Of a stretch of 64,000 bases of DNA, positions 46,425 to 57,409 are shown one piece after another. Made by a program: the position numbers and the translations under genes. The stretch's first letter is position 1. Each line of letters opens with the position of its first letter. The notes below the pieces were generated by a model. The model did not search any database, had not been told where the DNA came from, and saw only the letters and a program-made list of their open reading frames with translations. The DNA comes from Zestomonas insulae (GTDB lineage: Bacteria > Pseudomonadota > Gammaproteobacteria > Pseudomonadales > Pseudomonadaceae): positions 496,001 to 560,000 of the forward strand of contig NZ_JAFEUP010000002.1 of the NCBI RefSeq assembly GCF_016901015.1. Direction: 5' to 3'.

Positions 46425-48929
46425 TCAGGCCAGGCTGACCAGTTCGATGCGGACCGCGCACTTCTTGTAGTCGGTCTGCTTGGAGATCGGATCGGTGGCG
46501 TCCAGGGTGACCTTGTTGATCAGCTTGTTGGCGTCGAAGAACGGCACGAACACCAGGCCCTGCGGCGGTTTGTTGCGTCCGCGCGTTTCGATCCGTGCGC
46601 GGATTTCGCCACGCCGGCTGATCACCTTCACTTCGCTGCCGCGGCGCACCTTCAGCTCGCGGGCGTCGTCCGGGTGCATGTACACCAGCGCGTCGGGCAC
46701 CGCCTTGTACAGCTCGGGCACCCGCGCGGTCATGCTGCCGGTGTGCCAGTGTTCGAGCACCCGGCCGGTGCACAGCCAGAACGGATATTCCTGGTCCGGC
46801 GCCTCCGCCGGGGGCTCGTAGGGCAGGGCGAAGATGATCGCCTTCTTGTCCGGGTAGCCATAGAACTGCACCTCGCTGCCGGCCACCACATAGGGGTCGT
46901 GGCCCTCGCGGTAGCGCCAGCGGGTTTCCTTGCCATCCACCACCGGCCAGCGCAGGCCGCGCGCCTCGTGGTAGGCGTCGAACGGCGCGAGGTCGTGGCC
47001 GTGGCCGCGACCGAAGCGCGCGTACTCCTCGAACAGGCCCTTCTGGATATAGAAGCCGAACGCCTCGGCCTCGTCGTTGGCGTAGCCCTTGGCGATTTCC
47101 TCGTTGGCCGCGGAATCGACCTGGCCGTTCTTGTAGAGCACCTCATAGAGGGTCTTGCCCTTCAGCTCCGGGGCCTTGGCCAGCAGCTCGGCGGGCCACA
47201 CCTCGTCGGTGGTGAAGCGCTTGGAGAATTCCACCAGCTGCCAGAGGTCGGACTTCGCCTCGCCCGGCGCTTTCACCAGCTGGTGCCAGAACTGCGTGCG
47301 CCGCTCGGCATTGCCGTAGGCGCCTTCCTTTTCCACCCACATGGCGGTTGGCAGGATCAGGTCGGCGGCCTGCGCGGAGACGGTCGGGTAGACGTCGGAG
47401 ACGATCACGAAGTTGTCCGGGTTGCGCCAGCCGGGCAGGGTCTCCTGCATGATGTTCGGCCCGGCCTGCATGTTGTTGCAGGCCTGCGTCCAGTACACGT
47501 TGAGCACGCCGTCCTTGAGCATGCGGCTCTGCTGCACGGCGTGGAAACCGACCTTCTCCTGGATGGTGCCGGGCGGCAGCTTCCAGATCTTCTCCGCCGT
47601 CTCGCGGTGCTTCGGGTTGGTCACCACCATGTCGGCCGGCAGGCGGTGGGCGAAGGTGCCGACCTCGCGGGCGGTGCCGCAGGCCGACGGCTGGCCGGTC
47701 AGCGAAAACGGGCTGTTGCCCGGCTCGCTGATCTTGCCGGTGAGCAGGTGCAGGTTGTAGGTCAGGTTGTTGGCCCACACCCCGCGGGTGTGCTGGTTGT
47801 AGCCCATGGTCCAGAACGACATGACCTTGCGCTTCGGATCGGCGTACAGCTCGGCCAGCGCCTTCAGGCGTTCGGCCGGCACCCCGGATTCCTTGGCGGC
47901 GCGTTCCAGGGTGTAGGGTTTGACGAAGGCGGCGAACTCGTCGAAGGAGATGTCCGTCCAGGTGTTGGCCTTGTCGGCGTTCTTCGCCTTCTTCTCCAGT
48001 GGGTCGGTGGGGCGCAGGCCGTAGCCGATGTCCTCGGCGCCGTGGGCGAACTTGGTGTGCTTGGCGACGAAGTCCTTGTTCACCGCGCCGCTCTGGATGA
48101 TGTGGTTGGCGATGTAGTTGAGGATCACCAGGTCGGTCTGCGGCTTGAACACCATGGGGATGTCGGCGAGGTCGAAGCTGCGGTGCTCGTAGGTCGACAG
48201 CACCACGACCTTGACCTGCGGCGCACTAAGCCGCCGGTCGGTGACCCGCGACCACAGCACCGGGTGCATCTCGGCCATGTTCGAGCCCCACAGCACGAAG
48301 GTGTCGGTGGCCTCGATGTCGTCGTAGCAGCCCATCGGCTCGTCCATGCCAAAGGTGCGCATGAAGCCCATCACCGCCGAGGCCATACAATGCCGGGCGT
48401 TGGGGTCGATGTTGTTACTGCGCAAACCGGCCTTGAACAGCTTGTTGGCGGCGTAGCCTTCCCACACCGTCCATTGCCCGGAGCCGAACATGCCCACCGA
48501 TTCCGGGCCCTTGGCCTTCAGCGCGGCCTTGAACTTCTCCTCCATGATGTCGAAGGCCTGCTCCCAGCTGACCTGCTGGAACTCGCCCTGCTTGTCGTAC
48601 TTGCCACCGCTCATGCGCAGCAGCGGGTGGGTCAGGCGGTCGCTGCCGTACATGATCTTCGACAGGAAGTAGCCCTTCACGCAGTTGATGCCGCGGTTGA
48701 CCTCGGCCTTGATGTCGCCGTGGGTGGCGACCACCTTGCCGTCGCGGGTGGCGACCATCACGCTGCAGCCGGTGCCGCAGAAGCGGCAGGGCGCCTTGTT
48801 CCAGTCCAGGCGGGTCATGTCCGCCTCGGTGACCAGGTTGCTGGCGGTGGAGAGGATCGGCAGGCCGGCGGCCGCCGCGGCGATGGCGGCGGCGTTGGCC
48901 TTGGCGAATTCACGGCGGGTCATCTTCAT
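46425..48929 (-). CDS. napA: Periplasmic nitrate reductase catalytic subunit NapA
   Basis: 834 residues. Twin-arginine signal TRREFAK at residues 4-10 exports the folded molybdoenzyme. [4Fe-4S] cysteines are C48, C51, C55 and C83; the molybdenum ligand is Cys181 in [30 protein letters not shown] and [13 protein letters not shown] are NapA-type. Reduces nitrate to nitrite in the periplasm with bis-MGD. The start overlaps the napD stop by four bases. Confidence 0.96.
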   Translation of the reverse strand: MKMTRREFAKANAAAIAAAAAGLPILSTASNLVTEADMTRLDWNKAPCRFCGTGCSVMVATRDGKVVATHGDIKAEVNRGINCVKGYFLSKIMYGSDRLTHPLLRMSGGKYDKQGEFQQVSWEQAFDIMEEKFKAALKAKGPESVGMFGSGQWTVWEGYAANKLFKAGLRSNNIDPNARHCMASAVMGFMRTFGMDEPMGCYDDIEATDTFVLWGSNMAEMHPVLWSRVTDRRLSAPQVKVVVLSTYEHRSFDLADIPMVFKPQTDLVILNYIANHIIQSGAVNKDFVAKHTKFAHGAEDIGYGLRPTDPLEKKAKNADKANTWTDISFDEFAAFVKPYTLERAAKESGVPAERLKALAELYADPKRKVMSFWTMGYNQHTRGVWANNLTYNLHLLTGKISEPGNSPFSLTGQPSACGTAREVGTFAHRLPADMVVTNPKHRETAEKIWKLPPGTIQEKVGFHAVQQSRMLKDGVLNVYWTQACNNMQAGPNIMQETLPGWRNPDNFVIVSDVYPTVSAQAADLILPTAMWVEKEGAYGNAERRTQFWHQLVKAPGEAKSDLWQLVEFSKRFTTDEVWPAELLAKAPELKGKTLYEVLYKNGQVDSAANEEIAKGYANDEAEAFGFYIQKGLFEEYARFGRGHGHDLAPFDAYHEARGLRWPVVDGKETRWRYREGHDPYVVAGSEVQFYGYPDKKAIIFALPYEPPAEAPDQEYPFWLCTGRVLEHWHTGSMTARVPELYKAVPDALVYMHPDDARELKVRRGSEVKVISRRGEIRARIETRGRNKPPQGLVFVPFFDANKLINKVTLDATDPISKQTDYKKCAVRIELVSLA

Positions 48930-49222
48930 GGTTGCGCTACTCCAGCGTGGACGGACGCGCTGCTGTGCGCGGCCTCCGGCTCCTCGAGCACTTCGTGGTA
49001 GACCAGGTTGGCGTTGAGCACGCCGGACAGGCTCTGGATGGCGGTCACACAGTCGAGAATCTGGCTTTCCCGCTCGGCTTCGAGGACCACCACCAGCTTG
49101 CCCAGCGGGCTTTCCTGATGCAGCTCCAGGCCCGGCAGGCGGCGCAGCTGGGCTTTCACGGCCTGCAGGTGCTCCGGGCGGGTGTGGACGATCAGGCTGG
49201 CGATCTGCGTGGGTTCAGGCAT
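48926..49222 (-). CDS. napD: NapD, NapA maturation chaperone
   Basis: 98 residues with the NapD ferredoxin-like fold: [38 protein letters not shown] and [14 protein letters not shown]. Binds the NapA twin-arginine signal before export. Overlaps napA by four bases and napF by eight, indicating coupled translation. Confidence 0.92.
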   Translation of the reverse strand: MPEPTQIASLIVHTRPEHLQAVKAQLRRLPGLELHQESPLGKLVVVLEAERESQILDCVTAIQSLSGVLNANLVYHEVLEEPEAAHSSASVHAGVAQP

Positions 49223-49694
49223 GCGCGGGTTCCTCGGCGATCAGGCGGATCGCCTGGTTGGGGCAGGGCGCCAGGCAGGCGCCGCAGCCGGTGCAGGCGA
49301 GCGGGTCGAGTTGCGGTTGCGCGGGGCCGCCGAGCTGCAGTTGGAAACGGATCGCCCGCGCCGCGCAGGCGTCCTCGCAGCTGCGGCAGTGGATGCCGGC
49401 CAGCGCCAGGCAGTGCGCGTCGATCTGCGCGTGCCAGGCAAAGGCGACGCGGGAGAGGTCGAATACCCCGGCCTCGCAGACGCTGGCGCAGTCGCCGCAC
49501 AGCGAGCAGCCGCTGTGGCTGAGCTCGAGCTGCGGGAAGCCGCCGTCGCCGCCGATCAGCACCTGTTCCGGGCAGGCGTCAAGGCAGGCGTTGCAGCGTG
49601 TGCAGCGTTCGGTGAAATCACTGGCAGTCCACGGCGGGCGGCGTACCACGGGCGCACCACCGAGGCGCCTGAACCAGGCGCGTCGGGCGAGCAT
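49215..49694 (-). CDS. napF: Ferredoxin-type protein NapF
   Basis: 159 residues from MLARRAWFRRL; AGGAG precedes the ATG. Three or four [4Fe-4S] clusters are suggested by CTRCNACLDACP, CSLCGDCASVC, CRSCEDAC and CTGCGACLAPCP. NapF is cytoplasmic and thought to help assemble NapA iron-sulfur centres. An upstream in-frame ATG at 49769 lies in napE and is less likely. Confidence 0.92.
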   Translation of the reverse strand: MLARRAWFRRLGGAPVVRRPPWTASDFTERCTRCNACLDACPEQVLIGGDGGFPQLELSHSGCSLCGDCASVCEAGVFDLSRVAFAWHAQIDAHCLALAGIHCRSCEDACAARAIRFQLQLGGPAQPQLDPLACTGCGACLAPCPNQAIRLIAEEPAHA

Positions 49695-49704
49695 GCGGGC
49701 GCTC

Positions 49705-49872
49705 CTACACCGGCGGCCCGGGAGGGCCGACGACCAGTTGGTACATCCAGACGAGGAACCCATAGCCACCGACGATGGCTACGGAGAGCAAGGGAAACAG
49801 GCAAATCACGAGAAAGAGAAACAGGCGGGTTTCCTTGCCCTTGTCTGCTTTATATCCAGCGTCGCTAATCAT
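49705..49872 (-). CDS. napE: NapE membrane protein
   Basis: 55 residues from MISDAGYKADKGKETRLFLF with one membrane helix (LFLVICLFPLLSVAIVGGYG). NapE is the short first product of napEFDABC operons; function not established. GGAG lies about ten bases upstream. The operon promoter should be in 49873-49980; I see no FNR/ANR box there. Confidence 0.88.
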   Translation of the reverse strand: MISDAGYKADKGKETRLFLFLVICLFPLLSVAIVGGYGFLVWMYQLVVGPPGPPV

Positions 49873-49980
49873 GGTGGTCAGGCTCCAGCCATGTGGCTGA
49901 CTTGAGCCTAGCCCCTGCATTTCATAAGGACAAAAACGCGGGGTGGCGTCGGCGACCAACGGCGCTTCGCCTCAGAGCAG

Positions 49981-50982
49981 TTAGATGTCCTGATGGGCGC
50001 GATAGGCGCCGGGGGTCAGCCCGGTCCATTTCTTGAACGCGCGGTGGAAGGCCGAGGCCTCGGAGAAACCGAGCTGCTCGGCGATGTCCTGCAGGCTCAG
50101 GCCGTCGCGGCCGAGGTGGTAGATGGCCAGGTCGCGGCGCAGATGGTCCTTGAGCTCCTGGAAGCTGGTGCCTTCCTCGCGCAGGTGGCGGCGCAGGGTC
50201 TGCGGGCTGGTGTGCAGCTGGCTGGCGACGTGGTCGAGGTCCGGCCACTGATTGCAGTCGCGCCCCAGCAGACGGCGGATCTGGCTGGTCAGGCTGTCGC
50301 CACCGTCGGGTCGGGCGAGTAGGTCGGCCGGCGAGTTCTTGAGGAATTGCTTGAGCGTGCGCTCGTCCTGCAGCAGCGGCATGTCCAGGTAGCGGGTCTG
50401 GAAGCGCAGGCCGGTGCGTCCGGCGGCAAAGCGCTGCGGCGCCGGGAACAGCAGGTCGTATTCGCCGCTGTGCGCCGGTTCGGGGTAACTGAAGGCGGCT
50501 TCCAGCAGGCGGATGCGCTGGCCGATCAGCCAGCTGCCGAGGCGGTGCCAGATCAGCAGCAGGCTCTCGACGAGGAAATGGTCGGGGTCGTTCAGTCGGC
50601 TGTCGTCGACCAGCAGCCAGACGCTGTCGCCGTCGCGCTCCAGGGAGAGCTTCGGCGCTTCCTCGAACAACCCGTAGAACATCATGCCGCGGCCCCAGGC
50701 CTTCTCCAGGGTCGGGCAATGGATCAGCGTGTAGCAGGCCATGGCGAAGGTGCCGGGCTTGCTGCGGCCGCGACCGAAGCCCATGTACTCGTCTTCCAGG
50801 GCGTCCCACACGCGCTGCATCAATGCGGTGAACTGCTCCGGGGCGATGCGCGCACGCGGCTCGTTGAGCACCGCCGGCGGCAGGTTGAGTTCGGCCAGCA
50901 ATGCCGTGGTGTCCAGCCCGCGCCGCTCGGCGCCACGCAGGGCGGCACGGACAAAATGGCTGGCGATGGTGCGTTCACGCAT
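49981..50982 (-). CDS. AraC-family regulator of the acyl-CoA gene set
   Basis: 333 residues: N-terminal effector domain (RIAPEQFTALMQRVWDAL, TFAMACYTLIHCPTLEKAW) and C-terminal HTH (HVASQLHTSPQTLRRHLRE, LSLQDIAEQLGFSEASAFHR, FKKWTGLTPGAYR). Divergent from the acyl-CoA dehydrogenase gene, so it probably activates that set in response to a carboxylic acid or its CoA ester (inference). The 3' end is 108 bases from napE, on the same strand. Confidence 0.88.
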   Translation of the reverse strand: MRERTIASHFVRAALRGAERRGLDTTALLAELNLPPAVLNEPRARIAPEQFTALMQRVWDALEDEYMGFGRGRSKPGTFAMACYTLIHCPTLEKAWGRGMMFYGLFEEAPKLSLERDGDSVWLLVDDSRLNDPDHFLVESLLLIWHRLGSWLIGQRIRLLEAAFSYPEPAHSGEYDLLFPAPQRFAAGRTGLRFQTRYLDMPLLQDERTLKQFLKNSPADLLARPDGGDSLTSQIRRLLGRDCNQWPDLDHVASQLHTSPQTLRRHLREEGTSFQELKDHLRRDLAIYHLGRDGLSLQDIAEQLGFSEASAFHRAFKKWTGLTPGAYRAHQDI

Positions 50983-51076
50983 GGCTTCGGGCTCGTCGAC
51001 GGGGCCGCCCGATGGTAGTCAGCGCGCCGCGCAGGGACAACCCGGTCGTTGTAACGGCGCACCTCCGGCTGTGCGA

Positions 51077-51123
51077 ATGCGTCAACGCATCCTGAGCGCA
51101 TGCGTCATTGAGAGGGGGGGGGG
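51077..51123. promoter_or_regulatory. Candidate AraC operator and poly-G tract
   Basis: Two direct copies of ATGCGTCA at 51077-51084 and 51100-51107, 23 bases apart, a spacing expected for AraC-type half-sites on one helix face, followed by ten consecutive G at 51114-51123. The tract is 47 bases before the dehydrogenase ATG. Confidence 0.5.
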
Positions 51124-51170
51124 CGGCTGCTTAACCTGCGGAGAGCACAAAAATCCACGAGGATCACCCC

Positions 51171-52310
51171 ATGCAACGCATCCACTTCGAAACCGAACAC
51201 GACATGTTCCGCGACTCGTTCCGCAGTTTCCTGCAGAAGGAAGTGGTGCCGCATCAAGAGGCCTGGGAAGAGGCCGGCGTGGTCGATCGCGAGGTGTGGA
51301 AGAAGGCCGGCGAGATGGGCTTTCTGCTGCCTTGGGCGGACGAGGAGTACGGCGGCCTGGGCCTCAAGGATTTCCGCTATGAGCAGGTCATGTGCGAGGA
51401 GCTGGCCAACATCAACGAGCCGGGCTTCATGATTCCGCTGCACTCGGCGCTGTGCGGTCCTTACATCGCCGAATACGGCAACGCCGAGCAGAAGGCTCGT
51501 TTGCTCCCCGGAATTATCCGTGGCGAGACCATCCTCGCGGTGGCGATGACCGAACCGGCCGCCGGTTCCGACCTGGCCGGCATGCGCGCTACGGCCGTGG
51601 ACAAGGGCGACCACTACCTGCTCAACGGCTCCAAGGTGTTCATCTCCAACGGTCTGCTGGCCGACGTGGTGATCGTCGCGGCGAAGACCGACCCGTCGAA
51701 CAAGCACGCCATGGGCTTGTTCCTGGTCGAGCGCGGCATGGAGGGCTTCGAGCGTGGGCGCAACCTGAAGAAGCTCGGCATGAAGAGCCAGGACACCGCC
51801 GAGCTGTTCTTCAACAACGTCAAGGTGCCGAAGGAAAACGTGCTCGGTGATGCCAAGGCCGGCTTCTTCTACCTGATGAACATGCTCGCCCAGGAACGCC
51901 TGACCAACGCCTGCGGCGCGGTGGCCGGCGCCGAGGCGGCGCTGCAGACCACCATCGACTACGTCAAGGAGCGCCAGGCCTTTGGCCGCTCGGTGGCGCA
52001 GTTCCAGAACACCCGCTTCAAGCTGGCCGAGATGCGCACCCAGGTGGACGTCGCCCAGGTGTTCGTCGACCGCTGCGTGATGGACCACAACCAGAAGAAA
52101 CTCACCCCGGAAGTCGCCGCCGAGGCCAAGCTGTTCACCACCGAACTGCTTGGCAAGGTGGTCGATGAAGGCGTGCAGCTGCACGGCGGCTGGGGCTACA
52201 TGTGGGAATACCCGATCTGCAAGATGTACGCGAACGCGCGCATCCAGCGCATCTTCGCCGGCACCTCGGAGATCATGAAGGAGATCATCAGCCGCGGCAT
52301 GAAGCTCTGA
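51171..52310 (+). CDS. Acyl-CoA dehydrogenase
   Basis: 379 residues, full-length FAD enzyme for the first step of beta-oxidation. AVAMTEPAAGSDLAGM binds FAD and substrate; QLHGGWGYMWEYPICKMY and RIFAGTSEIMKEIISRG are the family C-terminal signature with the catalytic glutamate region. First gene of a three-gene set with a CoA ligase and a CoA transferase. Confidence 0.93.
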   Translation: MQRIHFETEHDMFRDSFRSFLQKEVVPHQEAWEEAGVVDREVWKKAGEMGFLLPWADEEYGGLGLKDFRYEQVMCEELANINEPGFMIPLHSALCGPYIAEYGNAEQKARLLPGIIRGETILAVAMTEPAAGSDLAGMRATAVDKGDHYLLNGSKVFISNGLLADVVIVAAKTDPSNKHAMGLFLVERGMEGFERGRNLKKLGMKSQDTAELFFNNVKVPKENVLGDAKAGFFYLMNMLAQERLTNACGAVAGAEAALQTTIDYVKERQAFGRSVAQFQNTRFKLAEMRTQVDVAQVFVDRCVMDHNQKKLTPEVAAEAKLFTTELLGKVVDEGVQLHGGWGYMWEYPICKMYANARIQRIFAGTSEIMKEIISRGMKL

Positions 52311-52443
52311 TCCGCGTGCGCACTAGCGCAACGTTCCGTTACGCACTGAGCCTTTGTCTTCGCCGCTCAGGAAGGCAGAGTAGGGTACGGGCGCCGCGCG
52401 CCCGATGCTGTTCCCTCCCAACAACAAGAAGAAGGGTTGAGCG

Positions 52444-54081
52444 ATGACTGAACAACTACCGTTGCAGCGTTTTGCGCAGTGGGTGGCGCAGAAGCCCGAT
52501 ACGGTTTGGCTGCGCCAGCCGCGCGAGCGAGTCTGGCATGCGTTGACCTGGCGCGAGGTCGACGACCAGGCGCGGCGCTTGGCGACCGCGATGCACGCGC
52601 TGGGCTGCGAGCCGGGTGACCGGGTGGCGCTGTTCTCGAAGAATTGCGCGGAATGGTTTGTCGCCGATCTGGCGATCATGCTCGCCGGGCTGGTCAGCGT
52701 GCCGCTGTACCCGACCCAGTCGGCCGACGGCATCGACTACGTGCTGCGCCACGCGGCGTGCAAGGCGATCTTCCTCGGCAAGCTGGACGGCCAGGACAAG
52801 CTCGATTCGGCGATCCCCGCCGAGGTCAAGCGCATTGCCATGCCCTATCCGACGCTGCCGGCGCAGTACCACTGGGACGAGCTGTTGCGCGAGCACGCGC
52901 CGCTGGTAGTCGCCCACGAGCAGCAGCCCGAGGAAATCCTCAGCATCCTCTACACCTCCGGCACCACCGGCCAGCCCAAGGGCGTAATGCTCTCGGCGCG
53001 GGCGATGATGTTCGCCGCGCAGGGCGCGGTGGGCGAGCAGCAGATCGGCGAAGACGACCAGTATTTCTCCTACCTGCCGCTGTCGCACGCCGCCGAGCGC
53101 TTCCTGGTCGAGTTCGAGAGCCTCTGCGCCGGCGCCACGGTGAGCTTCGCCGAGTCGCTGGAGACCTTCGCCGACGACCTGCGCCAGGTTCGCCCGACGG
53201 TGTTCTTCGCCGTGCCACGGCTGTGGACGCGCTTCCAGCAGGGCGTGCTGGAAAAACTGCCGGCCGCCAAGCTGGACCGCTTGCTGGGCATTCCGCTGGT
53301 CGGCGGGCTGGTGGCGCGCAAGATTCGCCGTGGTCTGGGCCTCGACCGCGCGCGCATCCTGGTGTCCGGTGCGGCACCAATTCCCCGTGCGCTGCTCGAG
53401 TGGTACCAGCGCATCGGCCTGGTCATCTGCGAGGGCTACGGGATGACCGAGAACTTCGCCTACGGCACCTTCAACCGGCCCGGCCAGGTGCACCTCGGCA
53501 CGGTCGGCCGCCCGATGCCCGGCCTGGAACTGCGCATCGACGACAGCGGCGAGGTGCTGTTCCGTAGTCGCGCGCTGATGACCGGCTACTACCTCGACCC
53601 GGAAAAGACCGCCGAAACCCTGCGCGACGGCTGGCTGCACACCGGCGACAAGGGCGAAATCGATGCCGGCGGCTACCTGACCATCACCGGGCGCCTGAAA
53701 GACATCTTCAAGACCAGCAAGGGCAAGTACATCGCCCCGGCGCCGATCGAAGGCGAGCTGGCCAAGAGCACCTGGATCGAGCAGGTCTGCCTGATCGGCA
53801 GCGGCATGGATCAGCCATTGGCGCTGGTCGAACTGGCGCCGTCGGCACGTGAGGCGGCCCGCGAGCAGGTCGCCGGCGATTTGCTGGGGGTACTTGGCGC
53901 GCTCAACGAGCGGCTGTTGCCGCACGAGCGGATCAGCAGCCTGCTGGTGGTGCGCGACGCCTGGACCATCGACAACGGCTGCATGACGCCGACCATGAAA
54001 ATCCGCCGCAACGTGCTCGAAGCACGCTTCGCCGACGCGGTGGCCGCCCTCGATGTGCGCCAGCCGCTGCACTGGCAATGA
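52444..54081 (+). CDS. AMP-dependent acyl-CoA synthetase
   Basis: 545 residues of the ANL superfamily. ILYTSGTTGQPKGVMLS is the phosphate loop, GYGMTENF and WLHTGDKGEID the adenylation motifs, and GRLKDIFKTSKGKYIAP the hinge and Lys region. The pattern suits a long-chain acyl-CoA ligase. It activates a carboxylic acid for the adjacent dehydrogenase. 134 bases separate it from that gene. Confidence 0.9.
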   Translation: MTEQLPLQRFAQWVAQKPDTVWLRQPRERVWHALTWREVDDQARRLATAMHALGCEPGDRVALFSKNCAEWFVADLAIMLAGLVSVPLYPTQSADGIDYVLRHAACKAIFLGKLDGQDKLDSAIPAEVKRIAMPYPTLPAQYHWDELLREHAPLVVAHEQQPEEILSILYTSGTTGQPKGVMLSARAMMFAAQGAVGEQQIGEDDQYFSYLPLSHAAERFLVEFESLCAGATVSFAESLETFADDLRQVRPTVFFAVPRLWTRFQQGVLEKLPAAKLDRLLGIPLVGGLVARKIRRGLGLDRARILVSGAAPIPRALLEWYQRIGLVICEGYGMTENFAYGTFNRPGQVHLGTVGRPMPGLELRIDDSGEVLFRSRALMTGYYLDPEKTAETLRDGWLHTGDKGEIDAGGYLTITGRLKDIFKTSKGKYIAPAPIEGELAKSTWIEQVCLIGSGMDQPLALVELAPSAREAAREQVAGDLLGVLGALNERLLPHERISSLLVVRDAWTIDNGCMTPTMKIRRNVLEARFADAVAALDVRQPLHWQ

Positions 54082-54100
54082 CTGGACCGAAGGAGTTGCA

Positions 54101-55282
<1,182 letters not shown>

Positions 55283-55307
55283 TCGACGTCAGTCAGCGCG
55301 GCTCGGG

Positions 55308-55805
55308 TTACTCGACCCGCTGCTGGCCGCTGAATACCAGGGTCGTCTTGCAGCGCCGGCAGTAGTAGCGCCGCCCCTTGGCCACCAGGGCGTGACGCTG
55401 GGCGGAGAAGGGGAACTCGTCGTTTTCCGCGCAGGCGCACAGGTATATGTAGCGGCTGACCCGGCGGCGTTTGACGTCATAGCTGTGGCAGCGGTGCGGC
55501 GGCAATTCATAGACGCCACGCATGATCAGCTGCCATTCCTCGCCGTGCGGCTGGATCTTCGCGCCGAACAGCTGGTGAGCGATCAGGTGCGCCACTTCGT
55601 GGGCGACGGTCTGCTTGAGGAAATCTTCACTGTTTTCCCGATACAGCTGCGGGTTGAAACGCAGCTTGTTCTCGGTGAGGTGGGCTACGCCGGCCTTCTG
55701 GCCACGCAGCTGAAAACTGACCTCGGGGCGCGGGAAACGCCGTTTGAAAAAGGCTTCGGCCTGCTGGTAGCAGGCCTCGACGCGGGCATTGAGCAACTCG
55801 GGCAT
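55308..55805 (-). CDS. sprT: SprT-family zinc metallopeptidase-like protein
   Basis: 165 residues. VAHEVAHLIAHQLFG contains HExxH; the C-terminal zinc ribbon is CACAEN plus YYCRRCKTTL. SprT/SPRTN proteins are metalloprotease-like; bacterial SprT has no settled role. Convergent with the CoA-transferase gene. Confidence 0.88.
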   Translation of the reverse strand: MPELLNARVEACYQQAEAFFKRRFPRPEVSFQLRGQKAGVAHLTENKLRFNPQLYRENSEDFLKQTVAHEVAHLIAHQLFGAKIQPHGEEWQLIMRGVYELPPHRCHSYDVKRRRVSRYIYLCACAENDEFPFSAQRHALVAKGRRYYCRRCKTTLVFSGQQRVE

Positions 55806-55869
55806 AGGGCACTCCAGAGCGCGCCATTATGCCCGTATCGCTGCCGGGCCTGAATCGCCGTTCGCCGGC

Positions 55870-56478
55870 TCAGGGCGTCAGGCGCTGGTAGTCGGGCATC
55901 AGGTAGAAGTTCCACACCAGGATCGCCGAGACCAGGAAGGTCACCAGCAACAGCATGCCGACGCCCCAGGTGGCGCCGAAGTAGAAGTACGACTCCGACT
56001 GGCGCTGGCGCAGGAAGGTCGGCAGGCCGATGAACAGTAGGTAGGTGGCGTAGGCCGAGGCCGCGCCGAGCACCACGACCGCCAGCCAGCGCATCGGATA
56101 CAGCGCCGCGAGGCCGGCGACGAAGTACGGCATGGCGGTGTAGGCCATGAAGGCGATGCACTCGTTGAGGCTGGGGCGCGCCTCCAGCCGGCTGGTGAGG
56201 TAGCGCAGGAACCCGCCCATCAGCGCCACGCCGAGCAGCGTGTAGGCATACAGCAGCACGCTCAGTTGCAGCGCGCTGGCCGAGCCGAGCTTGACCGTCT
56301 CGTCGCCCGCCAGGCTCCAGCCGACCAGGGTGCTGCCGATGTACAGGCTGATGGCGGGAATCAGGGCGAACAGCAGCAGGTGCCCCAGGTAGTGCAGGTG
56401 GTGCTGTTCTTCGGTGTGGCGGATGTCGTGCCAAGCGCGATCGGGCTTGGTGAACAGCGTCAGCAATAGCGGCTTCAT
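55870..56478 (-). CDS. Yip1-family inner-membrane protein
   Basis: 202 residues, five predicted membrane helices (LLLFALIPAISLYIGS, LLYAYTLLGVALMGGFL, AMPYFVAGLAALYP and others). The opening LFTKPDRAWHDIRHTEEQ is typical of Yip1/DUF1282 proteins. Paralogue of the next gene upstream; both run in the same direction with a hairpin between. Function unknown. Confidence 0.82.
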   Translation of the reverse strand: MKPLLLTLFTKPDRAWHDIRHTEEQHHLHYLGHLLLFALIPAISLYIGSTLVGWSLAGDETVKLGSASALQLSVLLYAYTLLGVALMGGFLRYLTSRLEARPSLNECIAFMAYTAMPYFVAGLAALYPMRWLAVVVLGAASAYATYLLFIGLPTFLRQRQSESYFYFGATWGVGMLLLVTFLVSAILVWNFYLMPDYQRLTP

Positions 56479-56577
56479 GGCAGAGCTCCTCGTCGTGTGC
56501 GGGTGCTAGCGGTTTACCTAAGGGTTAGAAACCGCGGAGCGGACGAGGGGTTCAATGTTTCGCTCGGGCCCGGACAG

Positions 56578-56605
56578 CACAAGGCCGCCCGTGGGCGGCC
56601 TTGTG
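56578..56605. terminator. Perfect hairpin between the two Yip1 genes
   Basis: 13-bp stem CACAAGGCCGCCC with its complement and a two-base loop, 40 bases after the upstream gene's stop. No long U-run. Confidence 0.6.
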
Positions 56606-56644
56606 TGAGGGTGGTGCAGGTCAGGCAACCTGCGTGGCATGCGT

Positions 56645-57244
56645 TCAGTAGCGATAGATCGGTCCGATGCCCGAACCCCACAACACCACCGACAGGGCAA
56701 TCATCGCCACCAGCACGACCAGGCCGACGGCCAGGACCGAACTGGAGAAGAGGAAGCCTTCGTCCTTGGGTATGTTCATGAAGGTCGGGATGCCGACATA
56801 CAGCAAGTACACCGTGTAGCAGATCGCCGCCGTACCGACCGCCATCGCCAACCACAGGTTCGGGTACAACGCCGCTAGGCCGCCGATGAACAGCGGGGTA
56901 GCGGTGTACGCGGCGAACACCACGCATTGGGTCATGGTCGGGCTGGCGTCGTAGGTGCGTGCCATCCAGTGGATGAACGCGCCCATCACGGCCACGCCGG
57001 CCAGCATGGCGAGGTAGGACAGGATGGTCATGGCCATGGCGCTGCCTTCGGTGAGCATCACCGGCGCGCCGTTGCCGATGGTCCAGCCCACCTGGGTGGT
57101 GCCGATGTAGGCGGATACCGCAGGAATCGCGGCGAGAAGGAGAACGTGGGTCAGGTACATGTGGCTGATGGATTCTTCTTCGCCACGGATTTCTTGCCAC
57201 TCTTGGTCGGGATGGGTGAAAAGCCCCAGAACGTGATGGATCAT
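56645..57244 (-). CDS. Yip1-family inner-membrane protein (paralogue)
   Basis: 199 residues from MIHHVLGLFTHPDQEWQEIR; GAGGAG precedes the ATG at 57244. It aligns along its length with the neighbour at 55870 (LFTHPDQEW/LFTKPDRAW; TLVGW/TQVGW; AALYPNLWLA/AALYPMRWLA), indicating a tandem duplication. Confidence 0.83.
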   Translation of the reverse strand: MIHHVLGLFTHPDQEWQEIRGEEESISHMYLTHVLLLAAIPAVSAYIGTTQVGWTIGNGAPVMLTEGSAMAMTILSYLAMLAGVAVMGAFIHWMARTYDASPTMTQCVVFAAYTATPLFIGGLAALYPNLWLAMAVGTAAICYTVYLLYVGIPTFMNIPKDEGFLFSSSVLAVGLVVLVAMIALSVVLWGSGIGPIYRY

Positions 57245-57409
57245 GCCAAACACTCCTCTTGTTATGCGATCGCCCCCCAGCGATGCGCCCGGGGCGCATG
57301 TCAGCGCTGCCGGGTGCACGGGCCGAATCTCTGCGACCGTGTGTCGCAGTATGGCATGGGCTTGGAGGCCGCGCCGTCCGTGGCTTTAGAGCGAATTGCT
57401 CTCTAAAAC

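Noticed and set aside
46674..49001. 775-residue open frame antisense to napA
   Set aside because: Shadow frame; napA cofactor motifs are complete on the minus strand.
49873..49980. FNR/ANR box for the nap operon
   Set aside because: No TTGAT-N4-ATCAA-like palindrome; TTGAGCCTAGCCCC is too poor a match.
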